DNA of 64,000 nucleotides from assembly GCF_000244895.1 (NCBI RefSeq), contig NZ_CM001441.1:682001-746000 (forward strand), written 5' to 3'. Both the position numbers and the translations under genes were made by a program. This document shows positions 32,929 through 41,588 of the stretch, piece by piece. Numbering within the stretch: position 1 is the first letter of the stretch; each line of letters opens with the position of its first letter. This DNA is from Desulfosporosinus youngiae DSM 17734. Its GTDB lineage: Bacteria; Bacillota; Desulfitobacteriia; Desulfitobacteriales; Desulfitobacteriaceae. Under the pieces are notes generated by a model. That model saw only the letters and a list, made by a program, of their open reading frames with translations. It was not told the DNA's origin and searched no databases.

Positions 32929-34941
32929 ATGAATTCTGAAGTAAAACGATCTGTATGTCCTTACGATTGCCCCGACATGTGTGGACTTTTAGTAGAAGTG
33001 GTCGATGGTCAAGCAGTAAAGGTAACAGGTGACCCGGAACATCCCTTTACCAGAGGCACCTTATGCCCCAAGATGCATCACTATGAGAGAACGGTTCATT
33101 CCCCTCAGAGGCTAACTCAGCCTTTACTGCGTATAGGGGAAAAGGGAGCGGGGCAGTTTAAGGCGATTACCTGGGATGAAGGAATTCAACGTATCACCGA
33201 CATTTGGAAGAAGATGATCTCAGAATACGGGGCGGAAGCAATCTTACCCTATTCTTATGCAGGAACCATGGGGCTTGTCCAACGCAATTGCGGAGAAGGG
33301 TTTTTCAATCGCTTGGGAGCCTCAAGACTGGCCCGCACAATATGTTCCTCTTCAAAAGGCTATGGCTGGGCCACAGTTATGGGGAGAACGTTAGCGCCGC
33401 ACCCGAATGAAGTCGAAAAAAGCGACTTTATACTTCTTTGGGGTACGAATGCTCTGGCGACAAATATTCATCTGCTGCATAAGGTCCGAGCAGCAAAAAA
33501 ACGTGGCGCCATGGTTTGGCTGATTGACACCTATGAGAATCCGACAGCTCAAATAGTTGATAAAGTCCTGTTAGTAAGGCCTGGAAGAGATGGTGCTTTG
33601 GCCTTAGGCCTAATGCACATCCTAGTTCGTGAGGGGTGGATAGATCAGCCTTTCATTGCTAGGTATGTCCAGGGGTTTGAACAGCTCCAATCGGAGGTTT
33701 TGCCTGATTATACGCCGGATAAAGTAAGCCGGATTACCGGAATAGAAGTAAGTTTGCTGGAAGAAATGGCACTTCAATATGCCAGAGCCAGCGCACCCTT
33801 TATTGCTTTGGGGTCAGGGCTTTGCCGTTATGGGAACGGTGCAATGACGGTGAGGACGATTGCCTGTCTCCCTGCATTCGTAGGGGCTTGGAGCAAGCCG
33901 GGGGGCGGACTGCTGGCTAGTATTTCCTCTGGTTCCGCTTTTAACATGAGTCAAGTAACACGTGAAGACTTCTTACAAAGGCCTACCCGTGTTGTAAATA
34001 TGAATCAGCTGGGCTATGCCTTGACGGAATTAACTGAACCTCCGATCATGGGCCTGTATGTATACCACTCCAATCCTGCCGTTGTAGCCCCTGACCAAAC
34101 TAAAATTATCAAGGGACTGAAGCGAGATAACCTGTTTACGGTTGTTCATGAACGATTTATGACGGATACGGCTCGCTATGCCGACATTGTTTTGCCGGCT
34201 ACAAGTTCCTTAGAACATCCGGATCTATACAGATCCTATGGGCATTATGGCATCCAGAGAGCGGCAGCGGTTGTTCCGCCGGCAGGTGAGGCTAAATCCA
34301 ATTGGGAGGTTTTTCAGTTGCTGGCCCAAGCAATGGGTTTTAGCGAGCGGTTTTTCGATCAAAAGGTTGACGACTTAATTAGTCAACTGATTGATCCGCC
34401 GAAACCATGGCTGGAAGGGGTTGATTTGGTAAAGCTGCAAGCAAGCTATCCTGTAGAACTCTCCCTTCCCGAGAATTATAAGACAACCTACCTTACTCCA
34501 TCAGGTAAGATCGAATTATTCAATCCTTTAGAAGCGGAGCCATTACCGCGCTATTTTGAACCTTACGAGGATGACGCTCCTTTTTATTTAATGAGCGCCC
34601 CTAGTGTTTATTCCTTGAATTCTTCGTTTACCGAGCGACCGGATTTACTTCGGAAAAAAGAGGCGTCCTATCTCCAAATGAATCCGGAAGATGCCGGCGG
34701 CAAGAATTTGCAAGACGGTCAGAAGGTAATTGCTTTCAATGAGCGGGGAGAGGTTCAGTTTATTCTTAAGTTGACAACCACCGTTCCCCAAGGTGTTGTG
34801 GTTACCGAAGGTTTATTTTCCAGTGAAACTCAACCCGGAGGCAGTACCGTAAATGCCCTGACCTCCCAACGCTTAACGGATAGAGCTGAGGGCAGCACTT
34901 TATATGATGTTAAAGTGGATGTACGTTCAGGGGAGAATTAA
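32929..34941 (+). CDS. Molybdopterin-dependent oxidoreductase, cytoplasmic DMSO-reductase family
   Basis: 670 residues. The N-terminal [4Fe-4S] site is CPYDCPDMCGLLVEV with the fourth Cys in GTLCPK. Residues about 60-520 are the molybdopterin-binding core (ARTICSSSKGYG, LLWGTNALATN, VHERFMTDTARYADIVLPATSSLEH); the C-terminal molydop_binding domain starts near 555. There is no twin-arginine signal, so it acts inside the cell. The residue after ARTIC does not follow the Sec/Cys pattern of formate dehydrogenases. No electron-transfer subunit is beside it. Substrate unknown. Confidence 0.9.
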   Translation: MNSEVKRSVCPYDCPDMCGLLVEVVDGQAVKVTGDPEHPFTRGTLCPKMHHYERTVHSPQRLTQPLLRIGEKGAGQFKAITWDEGIQRITDIWKKMISEYGAEAILPYSYAGTMGLVQRNCGEGFFNRLGASRLARTICSSSKGYGWATVMGRTLAPHPNEVEKSDFILLWGTNALATNIHLLHKVRAAKKRGAMVWLIDTYENPTAQIVDKVLLVRPGRDGALALGLMHILVREGWIDQPFIARYVQGFEQLQSEVLPDYTPDKVSRITGIEVSLLEEMALQYARASAPFIALGSGLCRYGNGAMTVRTIACLPAFVGAWSKPGGGLLASISSGSAFNMSQVTREDFLQRPTRVVNMNQLGYALTELTEPPIMGLYVYHSNPAVVAPDQTKIIKGLKRDNLFTVVHERFMTDTARYADIVLPATSSLEHPDLYRSYGHYGIQRAAAVVPPAGEAKSNWEVFQLLAQAMGFSERFFDQKVDDLISQLIDPPKPWLEGVDLVKLQASYPVELSLPENYKTTYLTPSGKIELFNPLEAEPLPRYFEPYEDDAPFYLMSAPSVYSLNSSFTERPDLLRKKEASYLQMNPEDAGGKNLQDGQKVIAFNERGEVQFILKLTTTVPQGVVVTEGLFSSETQPGGSTVNALTSQRLTDRAEGSTLYDVKVDVRSGEN

Positions 34942-34954
34942 CCCTGTTTGCCTA

Positions 34955-34998
34955 AAAGCCCGATCGATTGATGTGCTGACATCAATCGATCGGGCTTT
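34955..34998 (+). terminator. Terminator of the molybdopterin oxidoreductase gene
   Basis: 20-bp perfect stem (34955-34974 with 34979-34998) around loop GCTG, flanked by A and T runs. Confidence 0.93.
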
Positions 34999-35192
34999 CA
35001 TTATAGACCCTCGTTTTCAGAGGACTCCTTCAGATTGGTCTATGCAGAGGATATATCACTATGTGAATCTGAGACAGGGCATTGTAATTCTTTTGTAATA
35101 TTCGCTTAAGGGTTTTGAGAGAGAATCGTTGATGAATAGTAATTCTTCTTTGCTAATCTATCTATGGAGTCAATATTGAGGAGGAGATCACT

Positions 35193-35570
35193 ATGATGAA
35201 AAAACATGTAATTATGATTATGCTCGCTGCAGCCTTCGCGTTCCCATTAAGTGGGTGTGGAAGCGACAAACAGACTATGGGAAACGGAGATTCTATGAAG
35301 CAGGAGGAAATGAAGCAGGACCAAGACACCATGAAGGATGATAAGGACGGGATGATGGAAAACAAAGACACGATGAACGATGGCAAAGATGGGATGACGG
35401 AAAGCAAAGACACGATGAACGAGGGTAAAGACGGGATGATGGAAAGCAAAGATACAATGAACGAGGGTAAAGATGGGATGACGGAAAGCAAAGACACGAT
35501 GAAAGACGATAAAGGTTCCATGATGGATAAGGCTCCGATGAAGGATGATATGAAAAAGGATAAGATGTAA
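35193..35570 (+). CDS. Small repeat-rich lipoprotein (Met/Asp/Lys-rich)
   Basis: 125 residues. Signal peptide with lipobox LSGC (Cys22). The mature part is almost entirely D, K, M, E and G. Residues 51-106 are four 14-residue repeats of the type KDGM(M/T)E(N/S)KDTMN(D/E)G, encoded by 35343-35510 with near-identical DNA. Methionine occurs every few residues. Likely surface-exposed, unstructured or helical, perhaps metal-binding; that is inference. ATG 35193 with gaggaggaga. Reverse-strand open frames here only mirror the repeat. Confidence 0.8.
   Translation: MMKKHVIMIMLAAAFAFPLSGCGSDKQTMGNGDSMKQEEMKQDQDTMKDDKDGMMENKDTMNDGKDGMTESKDTMNEGKDGMMESKDTMNEGKDGMTESKDTMKDDKGSMMDKAPMKDDMKKDKM
35343..35510 (+). 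repeat. Four tandem 42-base coding repeats
   Basis: Four units of 42 bases inside the lipoprotein gene, differing mainly at the second-half codons (MMEN/MTES/MMES/MTES). Copy number may vary between strains by slippage. Confidence 0.8.
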
Positions 35571-35695
35571 TAAGGAAGGATGAAGGGGTATTCTCGCCGG
35601 TTGCCATGCTTTGAGTCCTGACAGTATAATTAAGACTTATAAATATCCTAACGCTGTTTGGTGTAAACTTAAAGCGGGTCAAGGAGGAATAGCTG

Positions 35696-36415
35696 ATGGC
35701 TGCAGGCATTGTGGTTGCGGATGATGAACAAAATATAACAGATGTATGTCGTCGTTACTTAGAACGGGAAGGGTATGTGGTATGGGTTGCTCATGATGGA
35801 GAAGGAGCTCTGCGTCTTTGGCAGGAGCATAGCCCCGATCTGCTGGTGCTTGACCTGATGATGCCTAATATGGACGGCTGGGAAGTATGTGAAAAGGTGC
35901 GGGAGTCGGGAGAGACGCCTGTCATCCTGTTAACCGCACGAGGAGAGGAACGGGACCGGCTGTTGGGACTTAGTATGGGTGCAGACGATTACATGACTAA
36001 GCCCTTCAGCCCGCGGGAGCTGGTGCTGCGAGTCAAAAATATCTTGAGACGTGTAGCCCAAGTCCAAATCCCTCAGAGAGGATTGGAGGCGGGAGAAGAG
36101 CAGGATGCCCTGTATTTTGATGGATTATCGATTTTTCCAGCCCAGCGCCGAGTGATAGCAGCAGGAGCCGAAGTGGATTTGACGGCTAAGGAGTTTGATC
36201 TCCTGTTCTTGTTGGCTTGCCATTCCGGGCAGGTTTTTTCCCGAAGTCAATTGTTAAAACGAATTTGGGATACGGATTATAACGGGGATACAACCACCGT
36301 TACTGTGCTGGTAAGACGATTAAGGGAAAAGGTGGAGCCTGATCCGTCTCAACCCCAGTGGATAAAAACAGTATGGGGTATCGGATATAAACTGGATGGG
36401 AAAGAACGATCATGA
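35696..36415 (+). CDS. OmpR-family response regulator
   Basis: 239 residues. Receiver domain: acidic pocket VADDEQN, phospho-acceptor Asp in LLVLDLMMPNMDGW (about residue 55), Thr in VILLTARG and Lys in ADDYMTKPFSP. C-terminal winged helix of the OmpR/PhoB type (DLTAKEFDLLFLLA...VTVLVRRLREKVE...TVWGIGYKL). ATG 35696 with caaggagga. Stop overlaps the kinase start (ATGA), so the two are coupled. Confidence 0.95.
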   Translation: MAAGIVVADDEQNITDVCRRYLEREGYVVWVAHDGEGALRLWQEHSPDLLVLDLMMPNMDGWEVCEKVRESGETPVILLTARGEERDRLLGLSMGADDYMTKPFSPRELVLRVKNILRRVAQVQIPQRGLEAGEEQDALYFDGLSIFPAQRRVIAAGAEVDLTAKEFDLLFLLACHSGQVFSRSQLLKRIWDTDYNGDTTTVTVLVRRLREKVEPDPSQPQWIKTVWGIGYKLDGKERS

Positions 36416-37452
36416 AGCTGCGTAATTATCTGCTAATTGCCAACTTAATCAGCATTCTGACCATTGTTTTGGTACTATTAGTTTTCTACAATTACATGTT
36501 GTTATCTTCAGAACAGTTGATTTTGCTTACTATCGCCGCAATTGCAGCAGGGTGCGTCGCTGCCGGTTTCCATTTATTAATCATGCGGCCGGTGGTGGAT
36601 GCAGTTCGGCGCATCGGTGCTGCTGCCACCGAATTTGCTTCGGGAGCATTGCGAACCCGTGTGCCGGTCGTTGGACCTGTTGAACTGAAAGTTCTGGCGG
36701 AGCAGTTTAACGCCATGGGTACTGAGCTGGAAGAGAGTTTTCGCCAAGTAAAAGCATCGGAAACGTCAAGACGTGAATTGGTGGCAAATTTGGCCCACGA
36801 TTTGCGGACGCCACTGGCCTCAGTGCAGTCCTATGTGGAGGCCTTGGAGGATGGGGTGGTGGAGGATGAAGAGACGTTCCGGCGATATTTAGGAACCATC
36901 CGCAGCGAATCGCTGCGGCTTGGGGCGTTAATTCAGGACCTTTTTGAGCTTTCTGTCTTGGATGCCGAGCAACGTACTCAGGCTCAGGAAGCTGTGTCGG
37001 CACTGCTGGATGATGTGCTGGTAGAACTGCTGCCTCGTTTTGCCAAGCCACTAGAGGATAAAGCTCTCGATCTTCAGGTGAAGCTGCCCGAGCAGTTTCT
37101 GCCCTGTCGGATGGTGCCTCAGCAGGTGCAGCGTATTTTGCAGAATCTGCTGGAGAATGCTATACGACATTCTCCCAGTGGGGGAACGATTGGCATCGAA
37201 GTAAGTGCGGCGAGGGGTTTTGTTCAAGTCAGGGTTACGGATCAAGGAAAAGGGGTTCCGGATCAGGAAAAAGAACAAATCTTTGAACGTTTTTACCGGC
37301 TTGATCGCTCACGCAGCCGTATAGGAGGAGGATCAGGATTGGGGCTGGCAATCGCAAAATCATTAGTTCTGCAGCAAGGTGGAGAAATTGGGGTCTTCAA
37401 TAGGCCGGAAGGGGGGAGTTGCTTTTGGTTCACATTACCCAAAGGAAATTAA
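36412..37452 (+). CDS. Membrane sensor histidine kinase
   Basis: 346 residues. Two membrane segments (about 7-27 and 34-55) with almost no extracellular loop, so it probably senses the membrane or an intramembrane signal rather than a soluble ligand. HAMP (about 57-108), DHp with phospho-acceptor His in ANLAHDLRTPLASV, and the catalytic HATPase domain with N (LENAIRH), G1 (DQGKGVP) and G2 (GGSGLGLAIAK) boxes. Overlaps the response regulator by four bases and the downstream oxidoreductase by 34. Confidence 0.94.
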   Translation: MKLRNYLLIANLISILTIVLVLLVFYNYMLLSSEQLILLTIAAIAAGCVAAGFHLLIMRPVVDAVRRIGAAATEFASGALRTRVPVVGPVELKVLAEQFNAMGTELEESFRQVKASETSRRELVANLAHDLRTPLASVQSYVEALEDGVVEDEETFRRYLGTIRSESLRLGALIQDLFELSVLDAEQRTQAQEAVSALLDDVLVELLPRFAKPLEDKALDLQVKLPEQFLPCRMVPQQVQRILQNLLENAIRHSPSGGTIGIEVSAARGFVQVRVTDQGKGVPDQEKEQIFERFYRLDRSRSRIGGGSGLGLAIAKSLVLQQGGEIGVFNRPEGGSCFWFTLPKGN

Positions 37453-38597
37453 CAAAACTTCATTTATGGAATGCTTTGTTCGTTACCTTATTAACCTTGT
37501 CCGGCCTGTTATTGTACAGCAGTTTTTGGCGGGCAGTGCTTGGGGAAGCTAAGGTTTGGATCAAGTGGTTACATATAAGTATCGGATTGGTTTCGATCGT
37601 TCCTGTGCTTTACTATTTAGGGTTTGCAGCCAGACACTGGAAGCAGCTCAAGGGTAAGTTTTGGCAGCGGTTGAACCTCATTGTTGTCTTCACGCTGCTA
37701 TTGGGCTGTTTTTTTTCAGGGGTTCTTTTGTGGCAGTTCCAAGCAGCGGGACCTATAGTTTCTAATGTTGCCCTGGCAGTTCATGATCTGCTGGTTTGGA
37801 TTGGGCTTCCCTTAATCCTTTATCATTCTCTAACCAAGCTCGGACGACTTAAGGAACCTCCGCGCTATCAAAGCAAGGGGGAAGGATCGTTCTATACCCG
37901 CAAGGCCTTCATTCGTACCGTCATCGGTGCTGGATTGACAATTTCGGTTATCCCTTCAATGATCAAGTGGATCGGCGACCTCGGATCAGGGCAAGGGGTT
38001 CAGGTTAATAAGGAGGGAGCTAACAAGCTTCTGCCAACCCCTCAACCGTTAGCAGAGTCTGCTCCGCCGATTGGTGGAGGGGCGAGTGATTCATTTCGCA
38101 GCTATTCGGTAACCAGGCTCCCGTTCTTTAACAATGATAACTGGTTTTTTACAATTGATGGATTGGTTGAGGAACCAATAACCTGGAATTGGGAGCAGTT
38201 TGTCGCACTGAAGCGTTCTGTGCAAGTCAGTGATTTTCACTGTGTCACAGGCTGGTCGGTATATAACAATACCTGGGAAGGCATCCCCCTTAAAGAACTG
38301 CTGGAGAAAACTGGTGTTAAGCCGGCGGCGAGGGTGGTCAAGCTGTACTCAGGGGATGGTGTGTATACGGACTCACTCACGTTGGAGCAAGCTGATATGG
38401 ACGACATTATGGTGGCAGTGATGCACGATGGCAAACCTATTCCAAACGAGCTGGGTGGCCCGGTTAGATTAATAATTCCGAAGATGTATGCTTATAAATC
38501 AGTCAAATGGCTGAATCGTATTGAGTTAATTGAAGAGAATTATATCGGCTATTGGGGCCAACGTGGATATGAGCATGACGCTTGGGTGCAGGGATAG
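37419..38597 (+). CDS. Membrane protein fusing a cytochrome b-like anchor to a YedY/MsrP-like molybdopterin domain
   Basis: 392 residues. Residues about 1-150 hold four membrane segments with His-containing helices (HLWNALFV, HISIGLVS, HDLLVWIGLPLILYHS), a cytochrome b561/FdnI-like haem anchor. A second hydrophobic segment (about 168-183) leads to the sulfite oxidase-fold Moco domain (about 230-385): the Moco-ligating Cys is in VSDFHCVTGWS, and LGGPVRLIIPKMYAYKSVKWL is the family motif. Start TTG 37419 follows ggaaggggggag inside the kinase gene. Likely a membrane quinol-linked Moco reductase controlled by the adjacent two-component system. Confidence 0.87.
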   Translation: MLLVHITQRKLTKLHLWNALFVTLLTLSGLLLYSSFWRAVLGEAKVWIKWLHISIGLVSIVPVLYYLGFAARHWKQLKGKFWQRLNLIVVFTLLLGCFFSGVLLWQFQAAGPIVSNVALAVHDLLVWIGLPLILYHSLTKLGRLKEPPRYQSKGEGSFYTRKAFIRTVIGAGLTISVIPSMIKWIGDLGSGQGVQVNKEGANKLLPTPQPLAESAPPIGGGASDSFRSYSVTRLPFFNNDNWFFTIDGLVEEPITWNWEQFVALKRSVQVSDFHCVTGWSVYNNTWEGIPLKELLEKTGVKPAARVVKLYSGDGVYTDSLTLEQADMDDIMVAVMHDGKPIPNELGGPVRLIIPKMYAYKSVKWLNRIELIEENYIGYWGQRGYEHDAWVQG

Positions 38598-38604
38598 GGA
38601 AATT

Positions 38605-39891
38605 TTACGAGGAATGCTTGCGAAATACGATGTGTTCCATAATCAGCACGACTATTACCCCGACAACAAAACCGTTGCCTAAGACAGGCTTTAGAATAGA
38701 GGGGAAGGTGTTAAGCACCGCAGGGGGCAAATAGGATATCAGAACTCCTAAGATCATAGGCAAGCCAATGGTCAGCCCTTTTTCAAACCTATAGTTCTGG
38801 CTCAGGGCTACTTGAAGACCACCCGCGATCTGTGAGCACATCAGATAAACCATAGAACTGCCGATCACTACGGAAGGGATGCTGCCTAAAACGGCGATTG
38901 TTTTAGGTAAAAAGGACAAAGCTAATAGTCCAATGCTTGTGGGAATCAGGGTATATCTGGAGGCTGCTCCGCTAGCAATAATTACCCCGGAACTGAAGGA
39001 AAAGTTCACGGAACCGATGACTCCGAGAAAACCGGATAAGACATTGATTAATCCGGTCACTGTAACCCCTCTTGTAATCCGCCGTTCCATGTTATCGGGT
39101 TTGATAAGTTCATCGACTGATTGAATTGACCCCAGATCATTGACGGAGAGTGCGAGAAAACAAATTAAAAAGGAGAGGAAGACTCCTGAATCGAAGACGA
39201 AGGAAGGGTGTAGACCTTGCCAAAAGGCGGCCACTGTGGGAAGGTCATAAGTGGGAAGAGATGATTGAGGGAAAATAAGGTAGTATGCTAAACTTCCTCC
39301 GAGTATAGCCCAAAAAATGAGGGTTGATTTCCACAAACCGCGTATATTGTTTGCTGCAATAAACATGCTAAGTACCATGACTAACGAAAAGCACAGGTTG
39401 GCAAATGAATCAGCCTGAGGTGTGGGAGTGGTAATTAGATTAAGAATCATCGGTGTCAGGGTAAGCGCAACCAGAATCAAAATAACGGCTACGACGGTTG
39501 AAGTAAAAAGTTTCTTAAGGTGGGCAAATAAACCGGTAATACTTATGGCTGTCAATAGGAGTCCGCCTAAGAAGATTGAGGTATAAACTGCTTCGAGGTT
39601 GCTTTTCCCTCCGGCCGCCATCCCTACTAAGAAGACCGTCGCCGGTCCGATGATAATTGGCAGGCGGTGGCCCCAGATTACTTGTGAGAATAAGGCTACG
39701 GCGACTACGAAAAAAAGTCTTTGAATATAAACAACTTGTTGGCCTAGCCCGTTGGGATGAAGGCTCGTTACAGCAGTCCCCATAATAAGTATAATGGGGG
39801 CTAATATTGCAAGCCACTGTACACCAAACAACAAGAGATGCCCCAAAGGGGGGATTTCATTTAGAGCGTATTTAAATTTCATGTGCTTCAC
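38605..39891 (-). CDS. NCS2 family xanthine/uracil permease
   Basis: 428 residues with about 12-14 hydrophobic segments. NCS2 landmarks: GHRLPIIIGPATVFL, LALSVNDLGSIQSVDELI and NVLSGFLGVIGSVNFSFSSGVI (the TM10 loop). Nucleobase specificity cannot be told. Start ATG 39891; weak ribosome site. Converges with the YedY-like gene, 7 bases apart. Confidence 0.88.
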   Translation of the reverse strand: MKHMKFKYALNEIPPLGHLLLFGVQWLAILAPIILIMGTAVTSLHPNGLGQQVVYIQRLFFVVAVALFSQVIWGHRLPIIIGPATVFLVGMAAGGKSNLEAVYTSIFLGGLLLTAISITGLFAHLKKLFTSTVVAVILILVALTLTPMILNLITTPTPQADSFANLCFSLVMVLSMFIAANNIRGLWKSTLIFWAILGGSLAYYLIFPQSSLPTYDLPTVAAFWQGLHPSFVFDSGVFLSFLICFLALSVNDLGSIQSVDELIKPDNMERRITRGVTVTGLINVLSGFLGVIGSVNFSFSSGVIIASGAASRYTLIPTSIGLLALSFLPKTIAVLGSIPSVVIGSSMVYLMCSQIAGGLQVALSQNYRFEKGLTIGLPMILGVLISYLPPAVLNTFPSILKPVLGNGFVVGVIVVLIMEHIVFRKHSS

Positions 39892-40071
39892 CGCTTAACT
39901 TTCAAGTTAATTTAATCACCTTAGCAGACCATTATTTATTATAGCTTAAAAAGGGGCTATGTACATCCTTAAGATGTTTCTCATTTGTGTCTTTTTTCTT
40001 TGTTTAGGCGCGTAACCAACTTTCTGAACATAAATTAAAAAAGATGGTGCGTACTTAGAGGAGGATAGATC

Positions 40072-41355
40072 ATGCAAATACATGTGGTAAGTTCGGGGGA
40101 AACTCTTGCTAAAATTGCCCAAGGGTATGGTGTCTCTGTCCAAGAGATTGCGGAGGCAAACGAAGTCCCGGATCGAAATAGGCTGGTTGTCGGACAAACT
40201 CTGGTAATCCCAACTTATGGAGAATACCATCGGGTTCAACCTGGAGAAAGTCTGTGGTTGATCAGCCGGCGCTATAATGTAACAGTAGAAGAACTAGTTC
40301 GAATTAACAATATCCAAAATCCTGATAACCTTCCAGTTGGTTTACGCTTATACTTACCCCAGAAACCGAAGCGGACAGTAGAGACGAATGCTTACATTGA
40401 CCCCAGGATGACCAGGGCCCGGTCTGCGGGCGCCGTTGATAAAGTAGGAGAACACCTTACTTACTTGGCTATTTTCAGTTATGCCGTAAATCGGAACGGA
40501 GAGCTTACTCCCGTCGAGGACCAGCCTTCGTTGGATGACGCTTTTAAGAATAGGGTTTTGCCGCTCTTAGTATTAACGAACCTTGAGGAGGGACAGTTCA
40601 GTACTGAAGTTGCCACCGCAATTCTGACAAACGAAGCCTTACAGGATCGTGTTCTGAACCAAGTGCTTGAGATAATGGAGGAAAAAGGATATCGGGGTCT
40701 TGACTTTGATTTCGAGTATTTAGGTGCGGAGAATAGGGAACCATATGTCCGTTTTTTGCGGAAAGCCAGGCAACGCTTAAAACCTCGCGGCTATTATCTT
40801 TCTGCTGCGCTGGCACCAAAGTATAGAGCTGACCAGCGCGGGGTTCTGTACGAAGGGCATGATTATCAAGCGATTGGGCAAGTTGTGGATTTTATTTTCT
40901 TTATGACTTATGAATGGGGATGGTCCGGAGGCAAACCAATGGCAGTGTCGCCGCTGCCTCAAATGAGGCAGGTAATGAAGTATGCGGTATCAGTCGTACC
41001 TAGGGAAAAGATTATGATGGGGATGCCCTTATACGGCTATGACTGGACTCTGCCTTATGTGCCCGGAGGCAAATTTGCCAGATCTATAAGTCCTCAACGT
41101 GCTTTGGAGCTGGCTCTTCGCTATGGGGTTAGTATCAACTATGATCAAACCTCTCAAGCCCCATGGTTTAGATATACAGATGAACAGGGAAAACAGCATG
41201 AGGTTTGGTTTGAGGATGCGCGAAGTATGCAGGCTAAGTTTGATTTAGTCAAAGAACTCGGGATTCGAGGCTTCTATTACTGGGTATTAGGCAATGACTT
41301 CCCGCAGAATTGGCTTCTGATACAAGGTAACTTTGTGGTACGTAAACTAATGTAG
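40072..41355 (+). CDS. LysM-GH18 hydrolase, SleL/YaaH-like spore-cortex enzyme
   Basis: 427 residues. Two LysM domains (residues 2-47 and 52-98: HVVSSGETLAKIAQGYGVS, HRVQPGESLWLISRRYNVT), then a glycoside hydrolase family 18 barrel (about 110-427) with catalytic YRGLDFDFEYL (DxxDxDxE-like) and the SXGG-type strand. No signal peptide, like SleL/YaaH, which are loaded onto the spore from the mother cell and cut cortex peptidoglycan during germination. ATG 40072 with gaggagga. Confidence 0.9.
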   Translation: MQIHVVSSGETLAKIAQGYGVSVQEIAEANEVPDRNRLVVGQTLVIPTYGEYHRVQPGESLWLISRRYNVTVEELVRINNIQNPDNLPVGLRLYLPQKPKRTVETNAYIDPRMTRARSAGAVDKVGEHLTYLAIFSYAVNRNGELTPVEDQPSLDDAFKNRVLPLLVLTNLEEGQFSTEVATAILTNEALQDRVLNQVLEIMEEKGYRGLDFDFEYLGAENREPYVRFLRKARQRLKPRGYYLSAALAPKYRADQRGVLYEGHDYQAIGQVVDFIFFMTYEWGWSGGKPMAVSPLPQMRQVMKYAVSVVPREKIMMGMPLYGYDWTLPYVPGGKFARSISPQRALELALRYGVSINYDQTSQAPWFRYTDEQGKQHEVWFEDARSMQAKFDLVKELGIRGFYYWVLGNDFPQNWLLIQGNFVVRKLM

Positions 41356-41490
41356 TATAGTGCAGACGAACGTTAATCAATTCAGAGATTAATAAGAGCC
41401 AATAGTACGTTCTATGGTATGCTTCCCTAAAAGTTTAACAGGTCAAATAAAACTGTTACCGGAAAGTGAGCTTTTTATAAGAAGTGAGTG

Positions 41491-41546
41491 TCTGAAGGAT
41501 AATTGTAGGGGCAATTTATGAATTGCCCCTACAATTATCCTTCAGA
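41491..41546. repeat. Perfect 26-bp inverted repeat (REP-like)
   Basis: TCTGAAGGATAATTGTAGGG plus GCAATT (41491-41516), loop TATG, then its exact complement (41521-41546). The core GTAGGGGCAATTNATGAATTGCCCCTAC is a dispersed repeat type I recall from several bacterial genomes. It may also terminate the two converging genes. Confidence 0.85.
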
Positions 41547-41588
41547 TGGAATTATTAGGTTTCGAGGAAGATCAAACAATATTATAGC

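Noticed and set aside
32929-34941. Formate dehydrogenase selenoprotein
   Set aside because: No in-frame UGA and no formate-dehydrogenase active-site pattern around the pterin site.
35162-35709. Reverse-strand open frames with Ser/Pro repeats
   Set aside because: Mirror of the tandem-repeat lipoprotein gene.
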